From: Datisca glomerata | Lineage: Eukaryota; Streptophyta; Magnoliopsida; Cucurbitales; Datiscaceae | Assembly: GCA_003255025.1 (NCBI GenBank) | Contig: QANY01007224.1 | Coordinates: 62,001-126,000 of the forward strand | Length of the DNA: 64,000 bases | Direction: 5' to 3' | Shown: piece after piece, positions 12,090 through 23,560 of the stretch | Layout: each line of letters begins with the position of its first letter | Position numbering within the stretch: the stretch's first letter is position 1 | Translations under genes and position numbers: made by a program | Notes under the pieces: model-generated | What the model was told of the DNA's origin: nothing | What the model saw: only the letters and a program-made list of their open reading frames with translations | Databases searched by the model: none

Positions 12090-12400
12090 GAACCTGAGAG
12101 AATTGAGTTGTTTTGTTAATGTTTTTTGCTACTTGAATTGGGACTTTGAGATTTTTACTGTTTTATTAAATCAAGTTCTTACACATAGTCAAGAAAACTC
12201 AACCCAACAAAAATGTACAACGATTATATCATAATTTCACCACAGGAAGGAGAGGAATAGGAAGAGGAAGGAAATGATTCATTTAGAATATCTTGTTTTT
12301 TGTAAACTATATCTAGAACATCTTTTTTGTAAACTATTTAGAATGTCTTTTTTTGTGAACTATATTTTAAAGCATATGATATGGTAGATGAAAAAATAAT
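12090..12400 (-). repeat. Right arm of the MULE inverted repeat
   Basis: Inverted copy of 11430-11705, starting near AGAGAATTGAG, where it abuts the transposase fragment. It carries an extra A relative to the left arm in the AAGAAA(A)CTCAACCCA stretch, which breaks the open frame seen in the left arm. Confidence 0.7.
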
Positions 12401-12700
12401 AAGAAATAATTATTACTATTTTTTCTCTATTTGCGAAGCTTAATTTATTATATTATAATTATTTATGGATGATGTGATGAATATATAAATCGTGTTTCTA
12501 TTTTGACACCTTTAGTTAAAATATACCATCTGTAATATATAATAAAAAAGAGACGATCATTGATAAAATGTTGGAAGAACTGTAAAAATGACTTATTTTT
12601 CTGTTCAAACTGTAAAAATAACCGAAAACCTTTTTATTACAAAAATGACTGAAATACTATTACTAATTTATTTACCATTATGTCATTTTTGCAAATAGAC

Positions 12701-15440
12701 CGGAGGAGAGAAGAAGAATGAGCTTTTTTCTTTAGAAATCTTAGTGATTTCTATAAAGTACATTAATTAGCCTAAAAATATAAAGTTATTAATTAAGAGA
12801 TAAGTTATTAATTAGCCTAAAAATATAAAGTACATAAATAACCCTTTTAATTAATGTAATTTAAATAGTTTGTGGCTGTCTGAAATACCCTTTATTGCAA
12901 TTTATTTCTGAATTTTGTATTATTTAATTAATAAATTAAATAGTAATAACATCGATCATCTTATATTTATAAAAGTTATGAATGATTTTTTTAATTTAAT
13001 TATAAATATTACCGTTCATGTATAGAGTTTAATCTTATCTAAAAACTCAACCAACATATTTTCAAATTTTAAAAATCTTACTTGATTTACCATATTATCT
13101 ATTAAAAAAATTAAAACTCTTGAATCTTATAAACATGGAACAAACTGAAATTTAAGAAAACGTAAAAAAAATTATTATAAAATGATGTGCCGTATGAAAA
13201 GGTAATTAACAAATAATAATATTTTACTTAAACATAAATGCGCATATATAAAGTACGTATTAAAGTATTTAATATTATCTTTGGTATGTAAAGACATAAT
13301 AAACTTATGTTAATTTAAGAGTCATTATGGAAATTATTGGTTATTGAATATTTTAAATTTCATTTCAAATTTTTTATTTATTGATATTAATCCGTAAATT
13401 AAATCTTATTGTTATCTCTCATCAATGTTAGAGTTTCAATGATTTGTTCACTCCATTATCGGATATTTTATTTCTCCTTCTTCCAAATTTGGTATACATA
13501 TTCTTTGCGTAATTGCTTTTATTTTTGTTTAAGAGAAAAAATTGTCTTTCTTTTCATCATACCCTCCTAGAATAATATATAATCATATGTAATAATTGTA
13601 TTAAGTAAATATAAATAAAATATTAGAAGTAGCTATAATCTTCAATAAATGTGAATATAATATTATTTGATGTTAAAATTCAATTCATTCAATATTTTCT
13701 TATTGTTAATGTATTTGTTAGTGTGTATATCATATTTTGAATACAATTAATATCATATTATGCGTTAACACTCTAAAATATTATATCACATACTGAATAA
13801 ATGTCACTATCATTTAAAACAAATGTTAATATAATATTATACGTTATACTAAATAAATGTTAATATATATTATTTGATAGTTAATATATTGCTTACGTTT
13901 CATCTAATATAATATTATTTATAAATTTGTAGTAGCAAAATGTTCACTTAATATGTGACTCATATATAATTAAAAAAAACTATCATCACCATCCAGGTTT
14001 AAAGGAGTGACGATATTTAAAGTTTAAAAAATAACTATATATATGAGTAGAAACATGAATTAAAGACATTGTAGACAAATCATAAAAATTTAAAATCAAA
14101 TTAAATAGAAATGATCATTTATGTACTTCAACTATTTTTAGACTAATTCTTAACTTATCACTATGAAAATGGTCTGTCTATGCTATTTTCTCATTTTGTT
14201 TTCTTAGGACTTTTGGACTTCTTTAAGAGGGAGTAAAAATGACATTTCATCATAAAAGACCTCAATCTCTGAAAAAACAATTATTGTCCCATTTATCCAA
14301 AGTGGCTTTCAAAGGGACTTTTTTTTTCCAAAAAATCTATTTATAAACTAAAGGATAACCTAAGTCAATTTGGACTTTGTTTGTACTATTAAATTTTAAA
14401 ATAAAAGCATTTTCGTTCCACTATTGTTTTCTTGTAATCTTCCTCTCTTAATTCAAAAAGTTTTTTTAATTGAAGTGTTAACTAGAAAATCTAGTTTTTT
14501 AACGAAGTTAAGTTTAGACTTAACGGACACGTCTAGTCAAAGCAAGTTAATCTGAATAATAAATATTATTATTATGCTTTTAATAGTATGCTCTTTTGTT
14601 CCTTCCATTAATAACTGTCAAAAATTGGTGAGGCTGCATTGTCGGAATATTATTTTGGTGGTGTTTGATCTGGATTTTCTTGCAAACAAAATTTAGAGTT
14701 TGGGATACAATAGTCCCACATCCAATTAACATATCTATGCCGCATCATACAATACTCGAACATTGTTTTAGAAAAAAAAAAAAAATGCAACATCTACACC
14801 TAAAGCTCCATTTGAGACTATAAGTTTCGGCGTGTATGCACATGTATATCTTGAGGAGGCAGACGTCTTCGTAGAACCACATGTAGTTCTTGAAAGAAAC
14901 CCTCAGCGCTCAAGCAATAATGTCTCTTCATCTGTCAAAAGCCAACTTCAGAACTTAGCTTTAGCTGCATAAGTCCTTTGTAGAGCTTTATTATTTATAT
15001 TTATATTTCGAGAATACACTGATATCATAGTTACTACATTAACGAACTCCTTCAAGATAATTACAATACTACCATTAAATCAGTTAGAGAGCAGCTGATT
15101 TAACTTGAGAGAAGTGAGGGCAGTTGACCGACGGTAGAGACTAACTGCTCGAGCTCTTCCAATCCGAGTGATGAGCTTCAGTCTTCGATCGTTAGCTGAT
15201 AAGTCTCATATTCACTCATCGTTTCTCTTGGATGACCTTAAGCTTTGAAATAGGCAAATGAGCATTATTCTAAGAACCACCGCATTTTTCTTCTTGTCTA
15301 GCTCTGCAAAATTTGTGCAAGCATCGGGGTTTTCTTTGCAGCAAACTGCATGCAGTTGATTTTTCTGCTTCAAAACTGAAATATCCAAGAACCCGGAGCC
15401 GAAGAACTTAAAACATGAAATTTCCCAAAAAAAAATCTGA
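12701..15440. other. AT-rich intergenic with possible gene remnant at 14.8-15.4 kb
   Basis: From 12.7 to 14.7 kb the sequence is very AT-rich, and 13620-13920 repeats phrases such as ATGTTAATATAATATTAT. From 14800 to 15400 base composition becomes more gene-like and short minus-strand frames open (for example ENPDACTNFAELDKKK near 15340), but none is long and no family was recognised. It could be a decayed gene or the edge of a mobile element. Confidence 0.35.
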
Positions 15441-15441
15441 A

Positions 15442-15460
15442 CCCCCCCCCCCCCTCCCCC
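15442..15460 (+). repeat. C homopolymer run
   Basis: Thirteen C's, one T, then five C's. Such a run is rare in this AT-rich region and is prone to sequencing error. Confidence 0.8.
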
Positions 15461-15894
15461 GGTCTTTCAAACCCCTAAAAACCTGAGACCCATTAATGAG
15501 CGAACACGAACTCCACGCCATTCATCTCCATCGCCGTTGCCTCCTTCGTCATTGTTGCCTTCATCTGTCGCCTTCCTATAAGGTTAGAGCTTTGTTGTAG
15601 GGCTGGATTTGATTTGTGTTTGATAGTTTGAGCTATGAAAACCAAGCAATTTGTTTCTCAAGTTGTTCCATTATTATATCATTGTTGAATTTCTATGAGA
15701 ATGAGAGAGAATGAGGCTAGCTAGAAGACTAAAAAAGGTATGCAATATATAATTGTTGAATCAATACCGTATTAATGGAAGTTTTGTAGGGAATAGAGAA
15801 AAAATGTTGGAAGCAGACATGAGAAAAAGGCATTGTTTTTCAATGAAAAAGACTCAATAGTGCTTTCTTTATTTATTCTTTGCCATCCATATTT

Positions 15895-16128
15895 TCAAGT
15901 CTTTATTTTCCATGAAAAGAAGTTTTCTCCTTCTTGGTGCCAATGAGTCTTCTCTTTGAACTTCGTAGTCTTCTTGGTGCTTTCAAGGAGTCTTCCATGA
16001 AAAAGAAGAAGTCTTCTATTTGAAATTAGAAGTCTTCTCCTTCTTAGTGCTTCACGACCCTCTTCTTCTTCACTGACTCTTCTTCTTCGTGACACCCCCA
16101 CTGTTCTCCTTTGTTCATGACGCCCCAT
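15895..16128. repeat. Imperfect CTTCTT-rich repeats
   Basis: The phrase AGTCTTCTCCTTCTTGGTGC and variants recur about four times on the plus strand. The minus frame reads as an Arg/Glu/Lys-rich low-complexity string with no recognisable domain, so this is treated as a simple repeat and not a gene. Confidence 0.55.
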
Positions 16129-18151
16129 GTTCGTCTTCGGGTTATATCAAAAGAGTGGATTCTATATAACCCAAAATTACGGGTATGATATAACCATACA
16201 CCGGTTAACAAAATGGTTACTAAGTATTTAAAAAAATAATGTTGTTAGTTCAAAAATTAATATTTGTAGATTTTTTTTGTCAACAAACTAAGATATCAAG
16301 TGATGTCTATGTTTTTTTCCTGAAACTACATAAAGTATTCATTTTTTAAACAAATTTCAGAGGGTTTCCGTATACTTTTCTCATTTATTTTAACCTATGA
16401 TACTTATATAATTTGAATGTGGTTAATATGACTAACAAATAATTATGTTTCATCTTCACATGCAAGGTAATTTCTCTGGTTAAAGAGAGTTTTATAAATG
16501 GTTCATTCTAAACGAAGAAAAATGATTTTAGGACTCTTTTATACTTCTAACGAAATTCAGCCATTTCTACAAAGGAATGATTAAATTGATCTTTCATTTA
16601 AAAAAAATTGTTAAAATTGGTGAGTGCTAGACCACAAATGATTAAGTCTAACAATTTTTTTCGTTCGATTAAATCTAGCGAGTATAAAATTTTACGGTAG
16701 AATACTAGACCATAATCTAACACTAATATTTTACTAGATCCGCAGAGCATTTTAGAGTTCACTTAGGTTAAAGAGACCCGATTTTGTTAAATAAAGTCAA
16801 ATGCTCTTAATTTCCTTTTTTCTGGCTCTAAAGTTTCTCCTCAGTGCTCGGGTGTTTTTTGTTTAAAATCACATTTTTGAAATTCATTTTTGGCAAAATC
16901 GGCCAATTTTTCTCGGAGAGTAAGAACTGTTCACTTGTGAAAAGATGTTTTTGCCCCTTTCATGTACAACAAGTCTCAACTTCTTAAAATAAATTTAGAC
17001 AAACAAAAATGAACAAGATAAAAACTATTTATTTATATCAAGTAGTTTTCATAAAGTACTTACTACAAACAATCAATTTTATGATTCTAGACTAACGAAC
17101 ATTCATAAGTCAAGAACTACTTGATGTAAGTAAATAATTTATATAAAATTTTACAGAGACAAAATAGTTTTTTATGAATATGAATTATGAAGAGACAAAA
17201 AAAAAGTAATGCAAAAATTACTTGCTCTGAAAAATAAGCAAGTCTTTTAATGAAAAATGATAGAAAAATAATTTGACAATAAAAAAAAGAGTTGGATTTT
17301 TTATTTTAGAAACTTGACTTATTTATCTGAAAAAACCAACTTCTACCGTTAAATAATGCTAATTTTTCTTGGGATATTTGTAAATATATACCATTTAAAA
17401 ATTTTATTTAAAAATTTAAATATAAGAAATCTATACTAATGACCCACACAAGCAAATCAAATAAAGTTATTCATTTCCTTCCCAATACAACTATCTAATC
17501 AACACACATTTCTCAAATGAAAGTTTTCTATGTTATTTGCTCATTTTTTGCTTCCTTTTCGTCTTGTTATTTCCATATCCTCTCTTCTTCTTCTCAAATG
17601 AAGCTTGCTTCTTCTTTAATAGAGTGTTTTTCTTCAACGAGACCCACCCACTTATTATTATTATTATTATTATTCTTCAGAGACGCATTTAGGAAAACTT
17701 GCTTCTTCTTCAACAAGACCCACCTACTCATTCTTCTTCTTCAGAGACACACTCAGATACTCATTCTTCTTTTTTTCTTTTTTAACATAGAAAAGACTTG
17801 CTGCCCCATTCTTATTCTTGCTCTTTTGTCATGTTTCCTTGTACCTTAGAATCAAAACTTTTTTTCTGTATAAGAATTTGGGGGATAATCATCGAAGGTT
17901 TAAAAATTGGAACTTTTTTCTGTACTGAAGTTGGGAAAAATCATATAGGGTTTGAAAAATATTTCTTTGCTTTATACATAAAATTTAATTTTGTAAATAT
18001 CAATTTAAATTTAAATGGTTGTGGGTTCTGAAATTTAGCTTGAAGTTCTTGCAAGAAGATAGTTGTTATTCATTGCAAGAAGATAGTTGTTATTCACACG
18101 ATTGTGATTATAATATTCTACATCACTTGACAACTTGATGCTTGTGATAAC
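16129..18151. other. Intergenic with simple repeats, no gene seen
   Basis: AT-rich. An (ATT)n tract lies at about 17652-17676, with imperfect CTTCTT and ACCCACC(T)ACT repeats at about 17580-17770, whose open frames are low-complexity. A direct repeat of TTGCAAGAAGATAGTTGTTATTC lies just before the retrotransposon (about 18048-18095). Confidence 0.5.
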
Positions 18152-18685
18152 TGTAAATGAATTTTTTCCTCTAAAATAGAAAATATCAAGAGCAGAGAAA
18201 ATAAGCATGAGAGTAAGCAATTTACAATTATTTATATTCGATGATTCTTTGGCTTGTATTTATAGGCTTGTAATACAACTTAATTCTCGAAATAAAATAA
18301 GAATAAACGGAATATTCTTTGAGATTGAGTTTATCTCCTAGGATTTGCTTCATCTTTTAGGTGAATAACTGAGCCTTACTTATCAGTATTAACAACTTTT
18401 TGAATTTAAATCATTTGGCGTAGTGTGACGAATATGACGGTTGTAGTGATTGCTACCAGCTTTGCCATGGTGATGATTCCCTCAATTGGCTTCTCTGGCT
18501 TTCGTGACTTTCTATGCGATTTTTATACTTCAGCTACATTGGTTAGACGAACAGCTCTAGATCATTTTCTTCAGATCTGCCAACATGTTAAATTCAACTA
18601 CTTTCATAATGCTTCTGTGGTATTTGCTTTAATTATTTTTCTTCTCTGCTGATGTGGCCGAATCACTGAGAATTATTCATGTTCA
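18152..18685 (-). repeat. 3' LTR of the Tat element
   Basis: 534 bp, TG...CA bounded in window orientation. It is longer than its partner because of an extra ~30-bp stretch near its right end (TTCATAATGCTTCTGTGG region). A G-rich polypurine tract (ATAGGGGTAAA on the minus strand, about 18686-18697) adjoins it, as expected upstream of a 3' LTR. Confidence 0.9.
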
Positions 18686-18889
18686 TTTACCCCTATTACA
18701 CTTGATGAAGTCTCTCTTCATTCAAGTGAAATGATTTGGTTTCTTGATCGTCAACACTAGATTCATTGGGGCCTGCAATAATAATGACATGTAGAACTTA
18801 GCAATAATAATAGTTACCTTACCAAATGACATGTGTTTGATGGTTGCATGAGCTATCTCTTCTATCGTTTCATTCTCCTGTTCACATCA

Positions 18890-19110
18890 ATGGTCTGTTC
18901 TGACACTCTAATTCTCGTTCTCGCTAAGAGTCTGCTCTGATACTTCGATTTCCATTCTCGCTAGGGGTATCCTATGACGCTTTGAATTTCATTCTCGTTA
19001 GGGGTCTACTCTGACACTTTGATTTCCATTATCGCTAAGGGTCTGCTCTGACGCTTGATTTCCATTCTCGCTAGAGGTCTGCTCTGACGCTTCAATTTCT
19101 GTTCTGATGT
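18890..19110 (+). repeat. ~38-bp tandem repeat, about 5-6 copies
   Basis: The unit is close to GTCTGCTCTGACGCTTGATTT followed by CCATTCTCGCTAGGG. Copies differ by point changes and short indels. It lies between the 3' LTR and the antisense gene of the Tat element. Confidence 0.75.
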
Positions 19111-19452
19111 TTTGACTCTCCTCAATTATTTCTTTTGTCACTTCTCATTCTTGTGCTCAGATTTAATGGTCGTTGTCTATCTTTTTTTTAGAACATGCCA
19201 TCATTCTTTCCAATTATCAACCCCTTTCAGGCATTATCAGCGATGGCCCATTTTTTCTTGCAGATTTTCCTTCAATCGAGCGCGTGTCAGTCATCATTTC
19301 ATTTCCCTTAATTAATTTCGTTATAACCTTTCATGTTCGAAGCCAATATAAATTCTTCCTTTCCATTTCATTTTGTTTACTTTCCTCACTTCTTCTTCCT
19401 AAGTCTTATGTCTTCTCTACTTCCATTTTCTTTGTTAGTAATTCCAGTAGCC

Positions 19453-21482
19453 ATGAGCTGGGGTGGAGTTGAATTTAAGCCTACTGTTCCTCTAGTTAAA
19501 AATTTAGCTGAGCTTAGCGAGTTTCTTTATATCTTTCATGACGTCTTTCCTCCTGATGTTGTAGTTGGTTTAGGCGAGAGTAGGCACCCAAGTCATCCTT
19601 ATAGGCCTTCATACCAGATAACCTTAAGTCCAATGTATATTGCCCTGAGCCTTAGACTTCCTTTCTCCCCATTTTTCCAAGAGTTCTTCCACTGGTGTGG
19701 TCTTGCCCCTTCACAATTTACTCCCAACACGTATAGGTCATCCACAATTTTGAGTCTTTGAATAGGAGGTTTGGTTTTGATTTGAGAGTCGATGAATTGA
19801 GATGATGTTACATAAGTAAACCTAGGGGTGAGATTTACTATCTTTTCAATCGAACTTCAGAAAAAAAGGGGCCAATGGTGAGCAATATTCCCCCGGGTGA
19901 CAAAAACTGAGAAAATGATGTTCTTGTGATTGTTTGAAATTGGGGGGGGGGGGGGGGNNNNNNNNNNGGGGGGGGGGGGGGGGTGATGGCCGCTTGAGAA
20001 TTTTCAGGAACTGGGGGATTTTCAGTAAGTATTCGGAGCCCCAATTCCAAATCATATTTCTCTTTAAACCTGCCCTTATTATTTGTTCTCTTTTTTTTTT
20101 CTTTTCTTATGTTGGTCTTCTCTTTCTCTGCAGACAAGCTTAAGAACAGAAAGCCTTACATAACCCAGGAGACTGCAGAGAAGTTAATCCTCACTTTCCG
20201 TTGTCGGCATAGAAGATGTTCTGATCTCCTAGACCTGCGCGGTTACGTCACGCTTGCCTGCTCTCAGCCTTCACATTCAGTCGCGCCCCTTGTTGTAGTG
20301 CCACCATCCGTTCTACCATGAGACCTACACATTTTTTTTCTGTTCAACTCCGTCTGCCACATATACTCCATCATCTCCTTCCTGCCCAGTGAGAGATTCA
20401 CGCCACTCTTCCCCCAGCAGAGAATATCTTACTTCAGAAAGTGAAGAAGAAATTGATTATGTCTAAACGCCTTCATACCATGGTGGGTGAAGTTGGGAGG
20501 TGAACTCACCCCAGATCAGACGAGACTAGCTCTTTAAGGGATCTTCTCGTTCTGAATGTTTCTTCAGTTCAGGGTGAGGATTTACCCCCTAGTTCTGCTA
20601 CTCATCCCCTACTCGTTGTTCCCACACCAGCTCTGCCAGTCATCAATCAAGACCCTACTTCTGTATCTTGGGATATAGTTGGTGGTCCTAGTCCTTGGCG
20701 GTTCAGGAAATTTATTGATATGCCATCAACAGTCTGCTTCTTAGATGATGCCCAGTCTTCTCACGCAGTTGCTCGTGGGATTAATCCTGAGGCTGATTTG
20801 GTCAGAACTCGTAACTCAGGAGTTGGCGACCTCATTTCCTCCCTTAGTCAGAGTATGGTTCTGTGTCCTTTTCTTTCTTCTTAATTATTCCCTTACTTTT
20901 TCTCACCAATTTTTTTTCTCCGCAGGCCCTTATTCATTATAATGTTCTCCAATAGCATCATGTTGCTCGAGACTTGGCGTTACAGAAGCTTCAAAGGGAT
21001 GTTGCTAATTTCTAATGGCATCAGTGAAGTCATTCGTGAAGAAGTTTCTCAGTTAAAAGAATCGAAGTCTATGCTTGATGAGACAGTGAAGAAGTAAGCA
21101 TCAGAGTCGATGGGGCTAAGGTAGAGATTCTTACTCTGACAGAATCTCTGGGAGCTGCAAAGGATGCATTAAAGGCTGTTGAGGAGTCATTAACAGTTGT
21201 CGAGGCAAGCAAAGCTCAAGCTCTAGAACAAAAAGAAAAAGAGGTTGGAGAATAATATCGGGCTTTTTTTATGAAACTAAGTAGGTAATCTATAGTGTGG
21301 ATTATAAAGATGGCTCAATGAAGGCTCCTCCAAGGAAACCTCTACGCAATGTTCTTGTTGATTAGTAGAGTGAAGCCACCGCTTCTGCAGGCCGAGCTGA
21401 GATCAACCATTCTGGAGTCGTTGATGATACTCCCCTTGCAAAAGATGCCTTAGCCCCTACTGAGATCTCTTCTGAAGTGTAG
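19453..21482 (+). pseudogene. Antisense gene of the Tat element (Transposase_28-like)
   Basis: This lies on the strand opposite to gag-pol. From MSWGGVEFK (19453) the frame carries ITLSPMYIALSLRLPFSPFF and GLAPSQFTPNTYR, which match the plant 'putative gypsy type transposon' family (Transposase_28-like). A frameshift near 19757 moves it to a frame reading EIYYLFNRTSEKKGP. The 10-N gap interrupts it, then RNWGIFSKYSEPQF follows. After a pyrimidine-rich intron ending CTCTGCAG (20133), exon 2 begins DKLKNRKPYITQETAEKL. A long open stretch spans about 20515-20850, and another intron ends TTCTCCGCAG (20925). The C-terminal part (21030-21255) is a heptad-rich coiled coil such as LTESLGAAKDALKAVEESL. 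Several stops show decay. The function of this family is unknown. Confidence 0.72.
19958..19967. other. Assembly gap (10 N) inside G homopolymers
   Basis: Ten N's are flanked by exactly 16 G's on each side (19942-19957 and 19968-19983). The gap sits inside the antisense gene. The G-runs are probably a sequencing or assembly artefact, so translations across them (poly-Gly/poly-Pro) should not be trusted. Confidence 0.9.
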
Positions 21483-21779
21483 AATGAGGACATTACTTCC
21501 CTTTAGTTTTAGTTTTTTTAGCACTTTATAATTGTAACTTTTTATGTACTTCCATCTTATCATTGTAAAAGCTCTTTCAAATTCCTTACTTTTTATCTTC
21601 CTTCAAAGCTATATCAATTGGAATTATTAATTTAGGAAACTTTACCTCATAAACGTCCATACGTATTACTTTTCTGACTTGAAATGAAGTAATAATCTTT
21701 GGATAAGAATTTCTGCTCTGAAGTTCTTTCCTTAATTCTGAATTTCGGACTTTTTTATTTTTTGGAATGCCAAAGGTCT

Positions 21780-22131
21780 TGGCGTCCAGGTTTGCACTTT
21801 CTGGTCTGAGTTCAGCTTCTGAAACTTTCACGTCATGAACTTTTGAGCTTTATGGTCTAAGCTCTGCTCTACCTTCTAATCTAGGCTCAGCTTTTGAAGC
21901 TTTTACTTTTGAGTTTTCTGGTCTGAGCTCAGCTCTGCCTTCTGGTCTAAGATCAGCTCTACCTTCTGATCTGGGCTTAGCTCTTGAAGATTTTACTTTT
22001 GAGTTTTCTAGTCCGAGCTCAGCTCTGCCTTCTGATCTGGGCTCAGCTCTTGAAGCTATTATGGACTTTTTAGCTTTTCGTTTTCCCTTTTTTTGTCCAT
22101 TATCTTTCTTCTGTTCTTGCTCTTCGACCAT
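21780..22131 (-). repeat. Minisatellite encoding Lys/Glu/Arg-rich repeats
   Basis: On the minus strand the frame from 22131 to 21850 repeats phrases like AEPRSEGRAEL and ENSKVKSS, three to four times with variation. The DNA unit contains GAGCTCAGCTCTGCCTTCTG. It lies between the integrase end and the antisense gene, a position where Tat elements often carry tandem repeats. No domain is recognised. Confidence 0.6.
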
Positions 22132-22150
22132 CGTAGCTTGTGCTTTAATT

Positions 22151-22553
22151 TATTTTGAGAGTAATACTTATGTGTTACCCCTCTCAAATACTTACGCCCT
22201 CAGTTCCTTCTGAGAGTATGACTTATAAATTGCCCCTCCCAAGTACTTGCACCCTTAGTTCTTTCTGTGAATATGACTTATGAAATGCCCCTCCCAAGGA
22301 CTTACGCTCTTAGTTCCTTCTGAGAGTAGGACTTACGAATTGCCCCTCCTAAGGACTTGTGCTCTTAGTTTCTTCTGAGAGTAAGATTTATGAATTGCCC
22401 CTCACAAAGAATTGCGCCATTAGTTCCTTCTAAGAGTAGGACTTATGAATTGCCCCTCTCAAAGACTTGAGCCCTTAGTTATTTCTAAAAGTAGGACTTA
22501 CGAATTGCCTCTCCCAAATACTTACGCCCATAGTTCCTTCTGAGAGTAGGAAG
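22151..22553 (-). repeat. 55-bp tandem repeat, about 7 copies
   Basis: The unit runs from AGTTCCTTCTGAGAGTATGA through ATTGCCCCTCCCAAG to ACTTGCACCCTT, 55 bp in the clearest copy. Copies differ by a few substitutions each. It follows the integrase remnant (minus strand), in the 3' untranslated region of the element, where Tat/Ogre elements are known to amplify subrepeats. Confidence 0.85.
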
Positions 22554-22559
22554 CAATGA

Positions 22560-23540
22560 TTCCCGTCGAAATTAGAAGCCCAACAGTAAGATCAGAGTTG
22601 AATGAGCAACACAATGATGAACTCCTCATAAGAAGTTTGAATCAATTAGAAGAATGACTTCTATATGAGTAGTTCGATATGCCCAAAGTACAGTTGATAG
22701 TTCCTCTACCTATTTTCTGTAGCGGACTCTACTCGCTTTTCATGATGTTGAGTATAATGTGATTCAATCTCTCAACTTACCCGTTTTCTTATGGATAGTA
22801 CGGAGTAGAGAAGTGATTCGTGATGTTCAGTCCTTCGTAGAAGTCTTTAACAATTTTTCCTGTGAATTGTAGTCCGTTATCTGAGACCAATATCTTGGGT
22901 ATTCTATATCGATATATTATGTTTTCTCGCAAAAACCCCTTGAATTCTTCTTCCTTGATTCTCATAAAAGCCTCCGCTTATATCCATTTCATGAAGTAAT
23001 GTGTGGCACTAGCAAGAAGTAATTCTGAGCTGGCGCTTTGGGGAGTGGACCGATGATGTTAAGTGCCCACTGCATGAAAGGCCATGGGCTTCCTACTGTG
23101 CTCAATTCCCCCTGAGCCATTCTGGTGACTGGGTAAATCGTTGGCATTTGTCACATTTCTTTACATATTGCTTGGCGTTTTGATGCATTCCAGGCTATTA
23201 ATATCCCTCATTTAAGGCTTTGTGAGCTAATGATCTTCCCCTACTGTGGTTCCCACATACTCCTTCATGAATTTCGGCTAAAGCATACTACGCGTCTTTA
23301 TCCATCAAGCATTTCAAGTACAGTCCTGAAAAAGAATTTCTATATAATAATCCATTTATTAATACGTACCTTGCACTTTGTTGCTGGAATTCTTGCGCCA
23401 GAAATGTTTCTTTAGGGAGTATTCCATTTTCGAGATAGAGGATTAAATCATGCTGCCAGCGGGGTTCCTTTCCAATTTCAACTTCAGCAACGTTATTCGA
23501 TGAGGGTTGAATACTCAGTTTCTCCAAGAATTCCACATGT
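22560..23540 (-). pseudogene. Ty3/gypsy integrase remnant
   Basis: The minus frame 23536-23288 holds the pre-integrase linker (PRWQHDLILYLENGILP, QQQSARYVLINGLLYRNSF). It continues in another frame with the HHCC zinc-binding part: HEGVCGNHS, then KCDKCQRF near 23140-23250. The catalytic core toward 22560 is broken by many stops, and I could not confirm a DDE triad. Confidence 0.75.
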
Positions 23541-23560
23541 ACATTTCTTTTATATGGGAA

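Larger units (their letters stand above)
11430..12700 (-). mobile_element. Mutator-like (MULE) relic with inverted duplicate arms
   Basis: The core is the decayed C-terminal part of a MULE transposase on the minus strand. Its 3' flank (about 11430-11705) is present again in inverted orientation at about 12090-12400. Further right, 12520-12690 has repeated 'AAAAATG' phrases ending in ACCATTATGTCATTTTTGCA, which resemble MULE terminal repeats. The outer boundaries are uncertain and no target duplication was identified. Confidence 0.55.

Noticed and set aside
17517..17849. Plus-strand Phe/Leu/Ser-rich frame with signal-like start
   Set aside because: It consists of CTTCTT and ATT simple repeats; no conserved motif.
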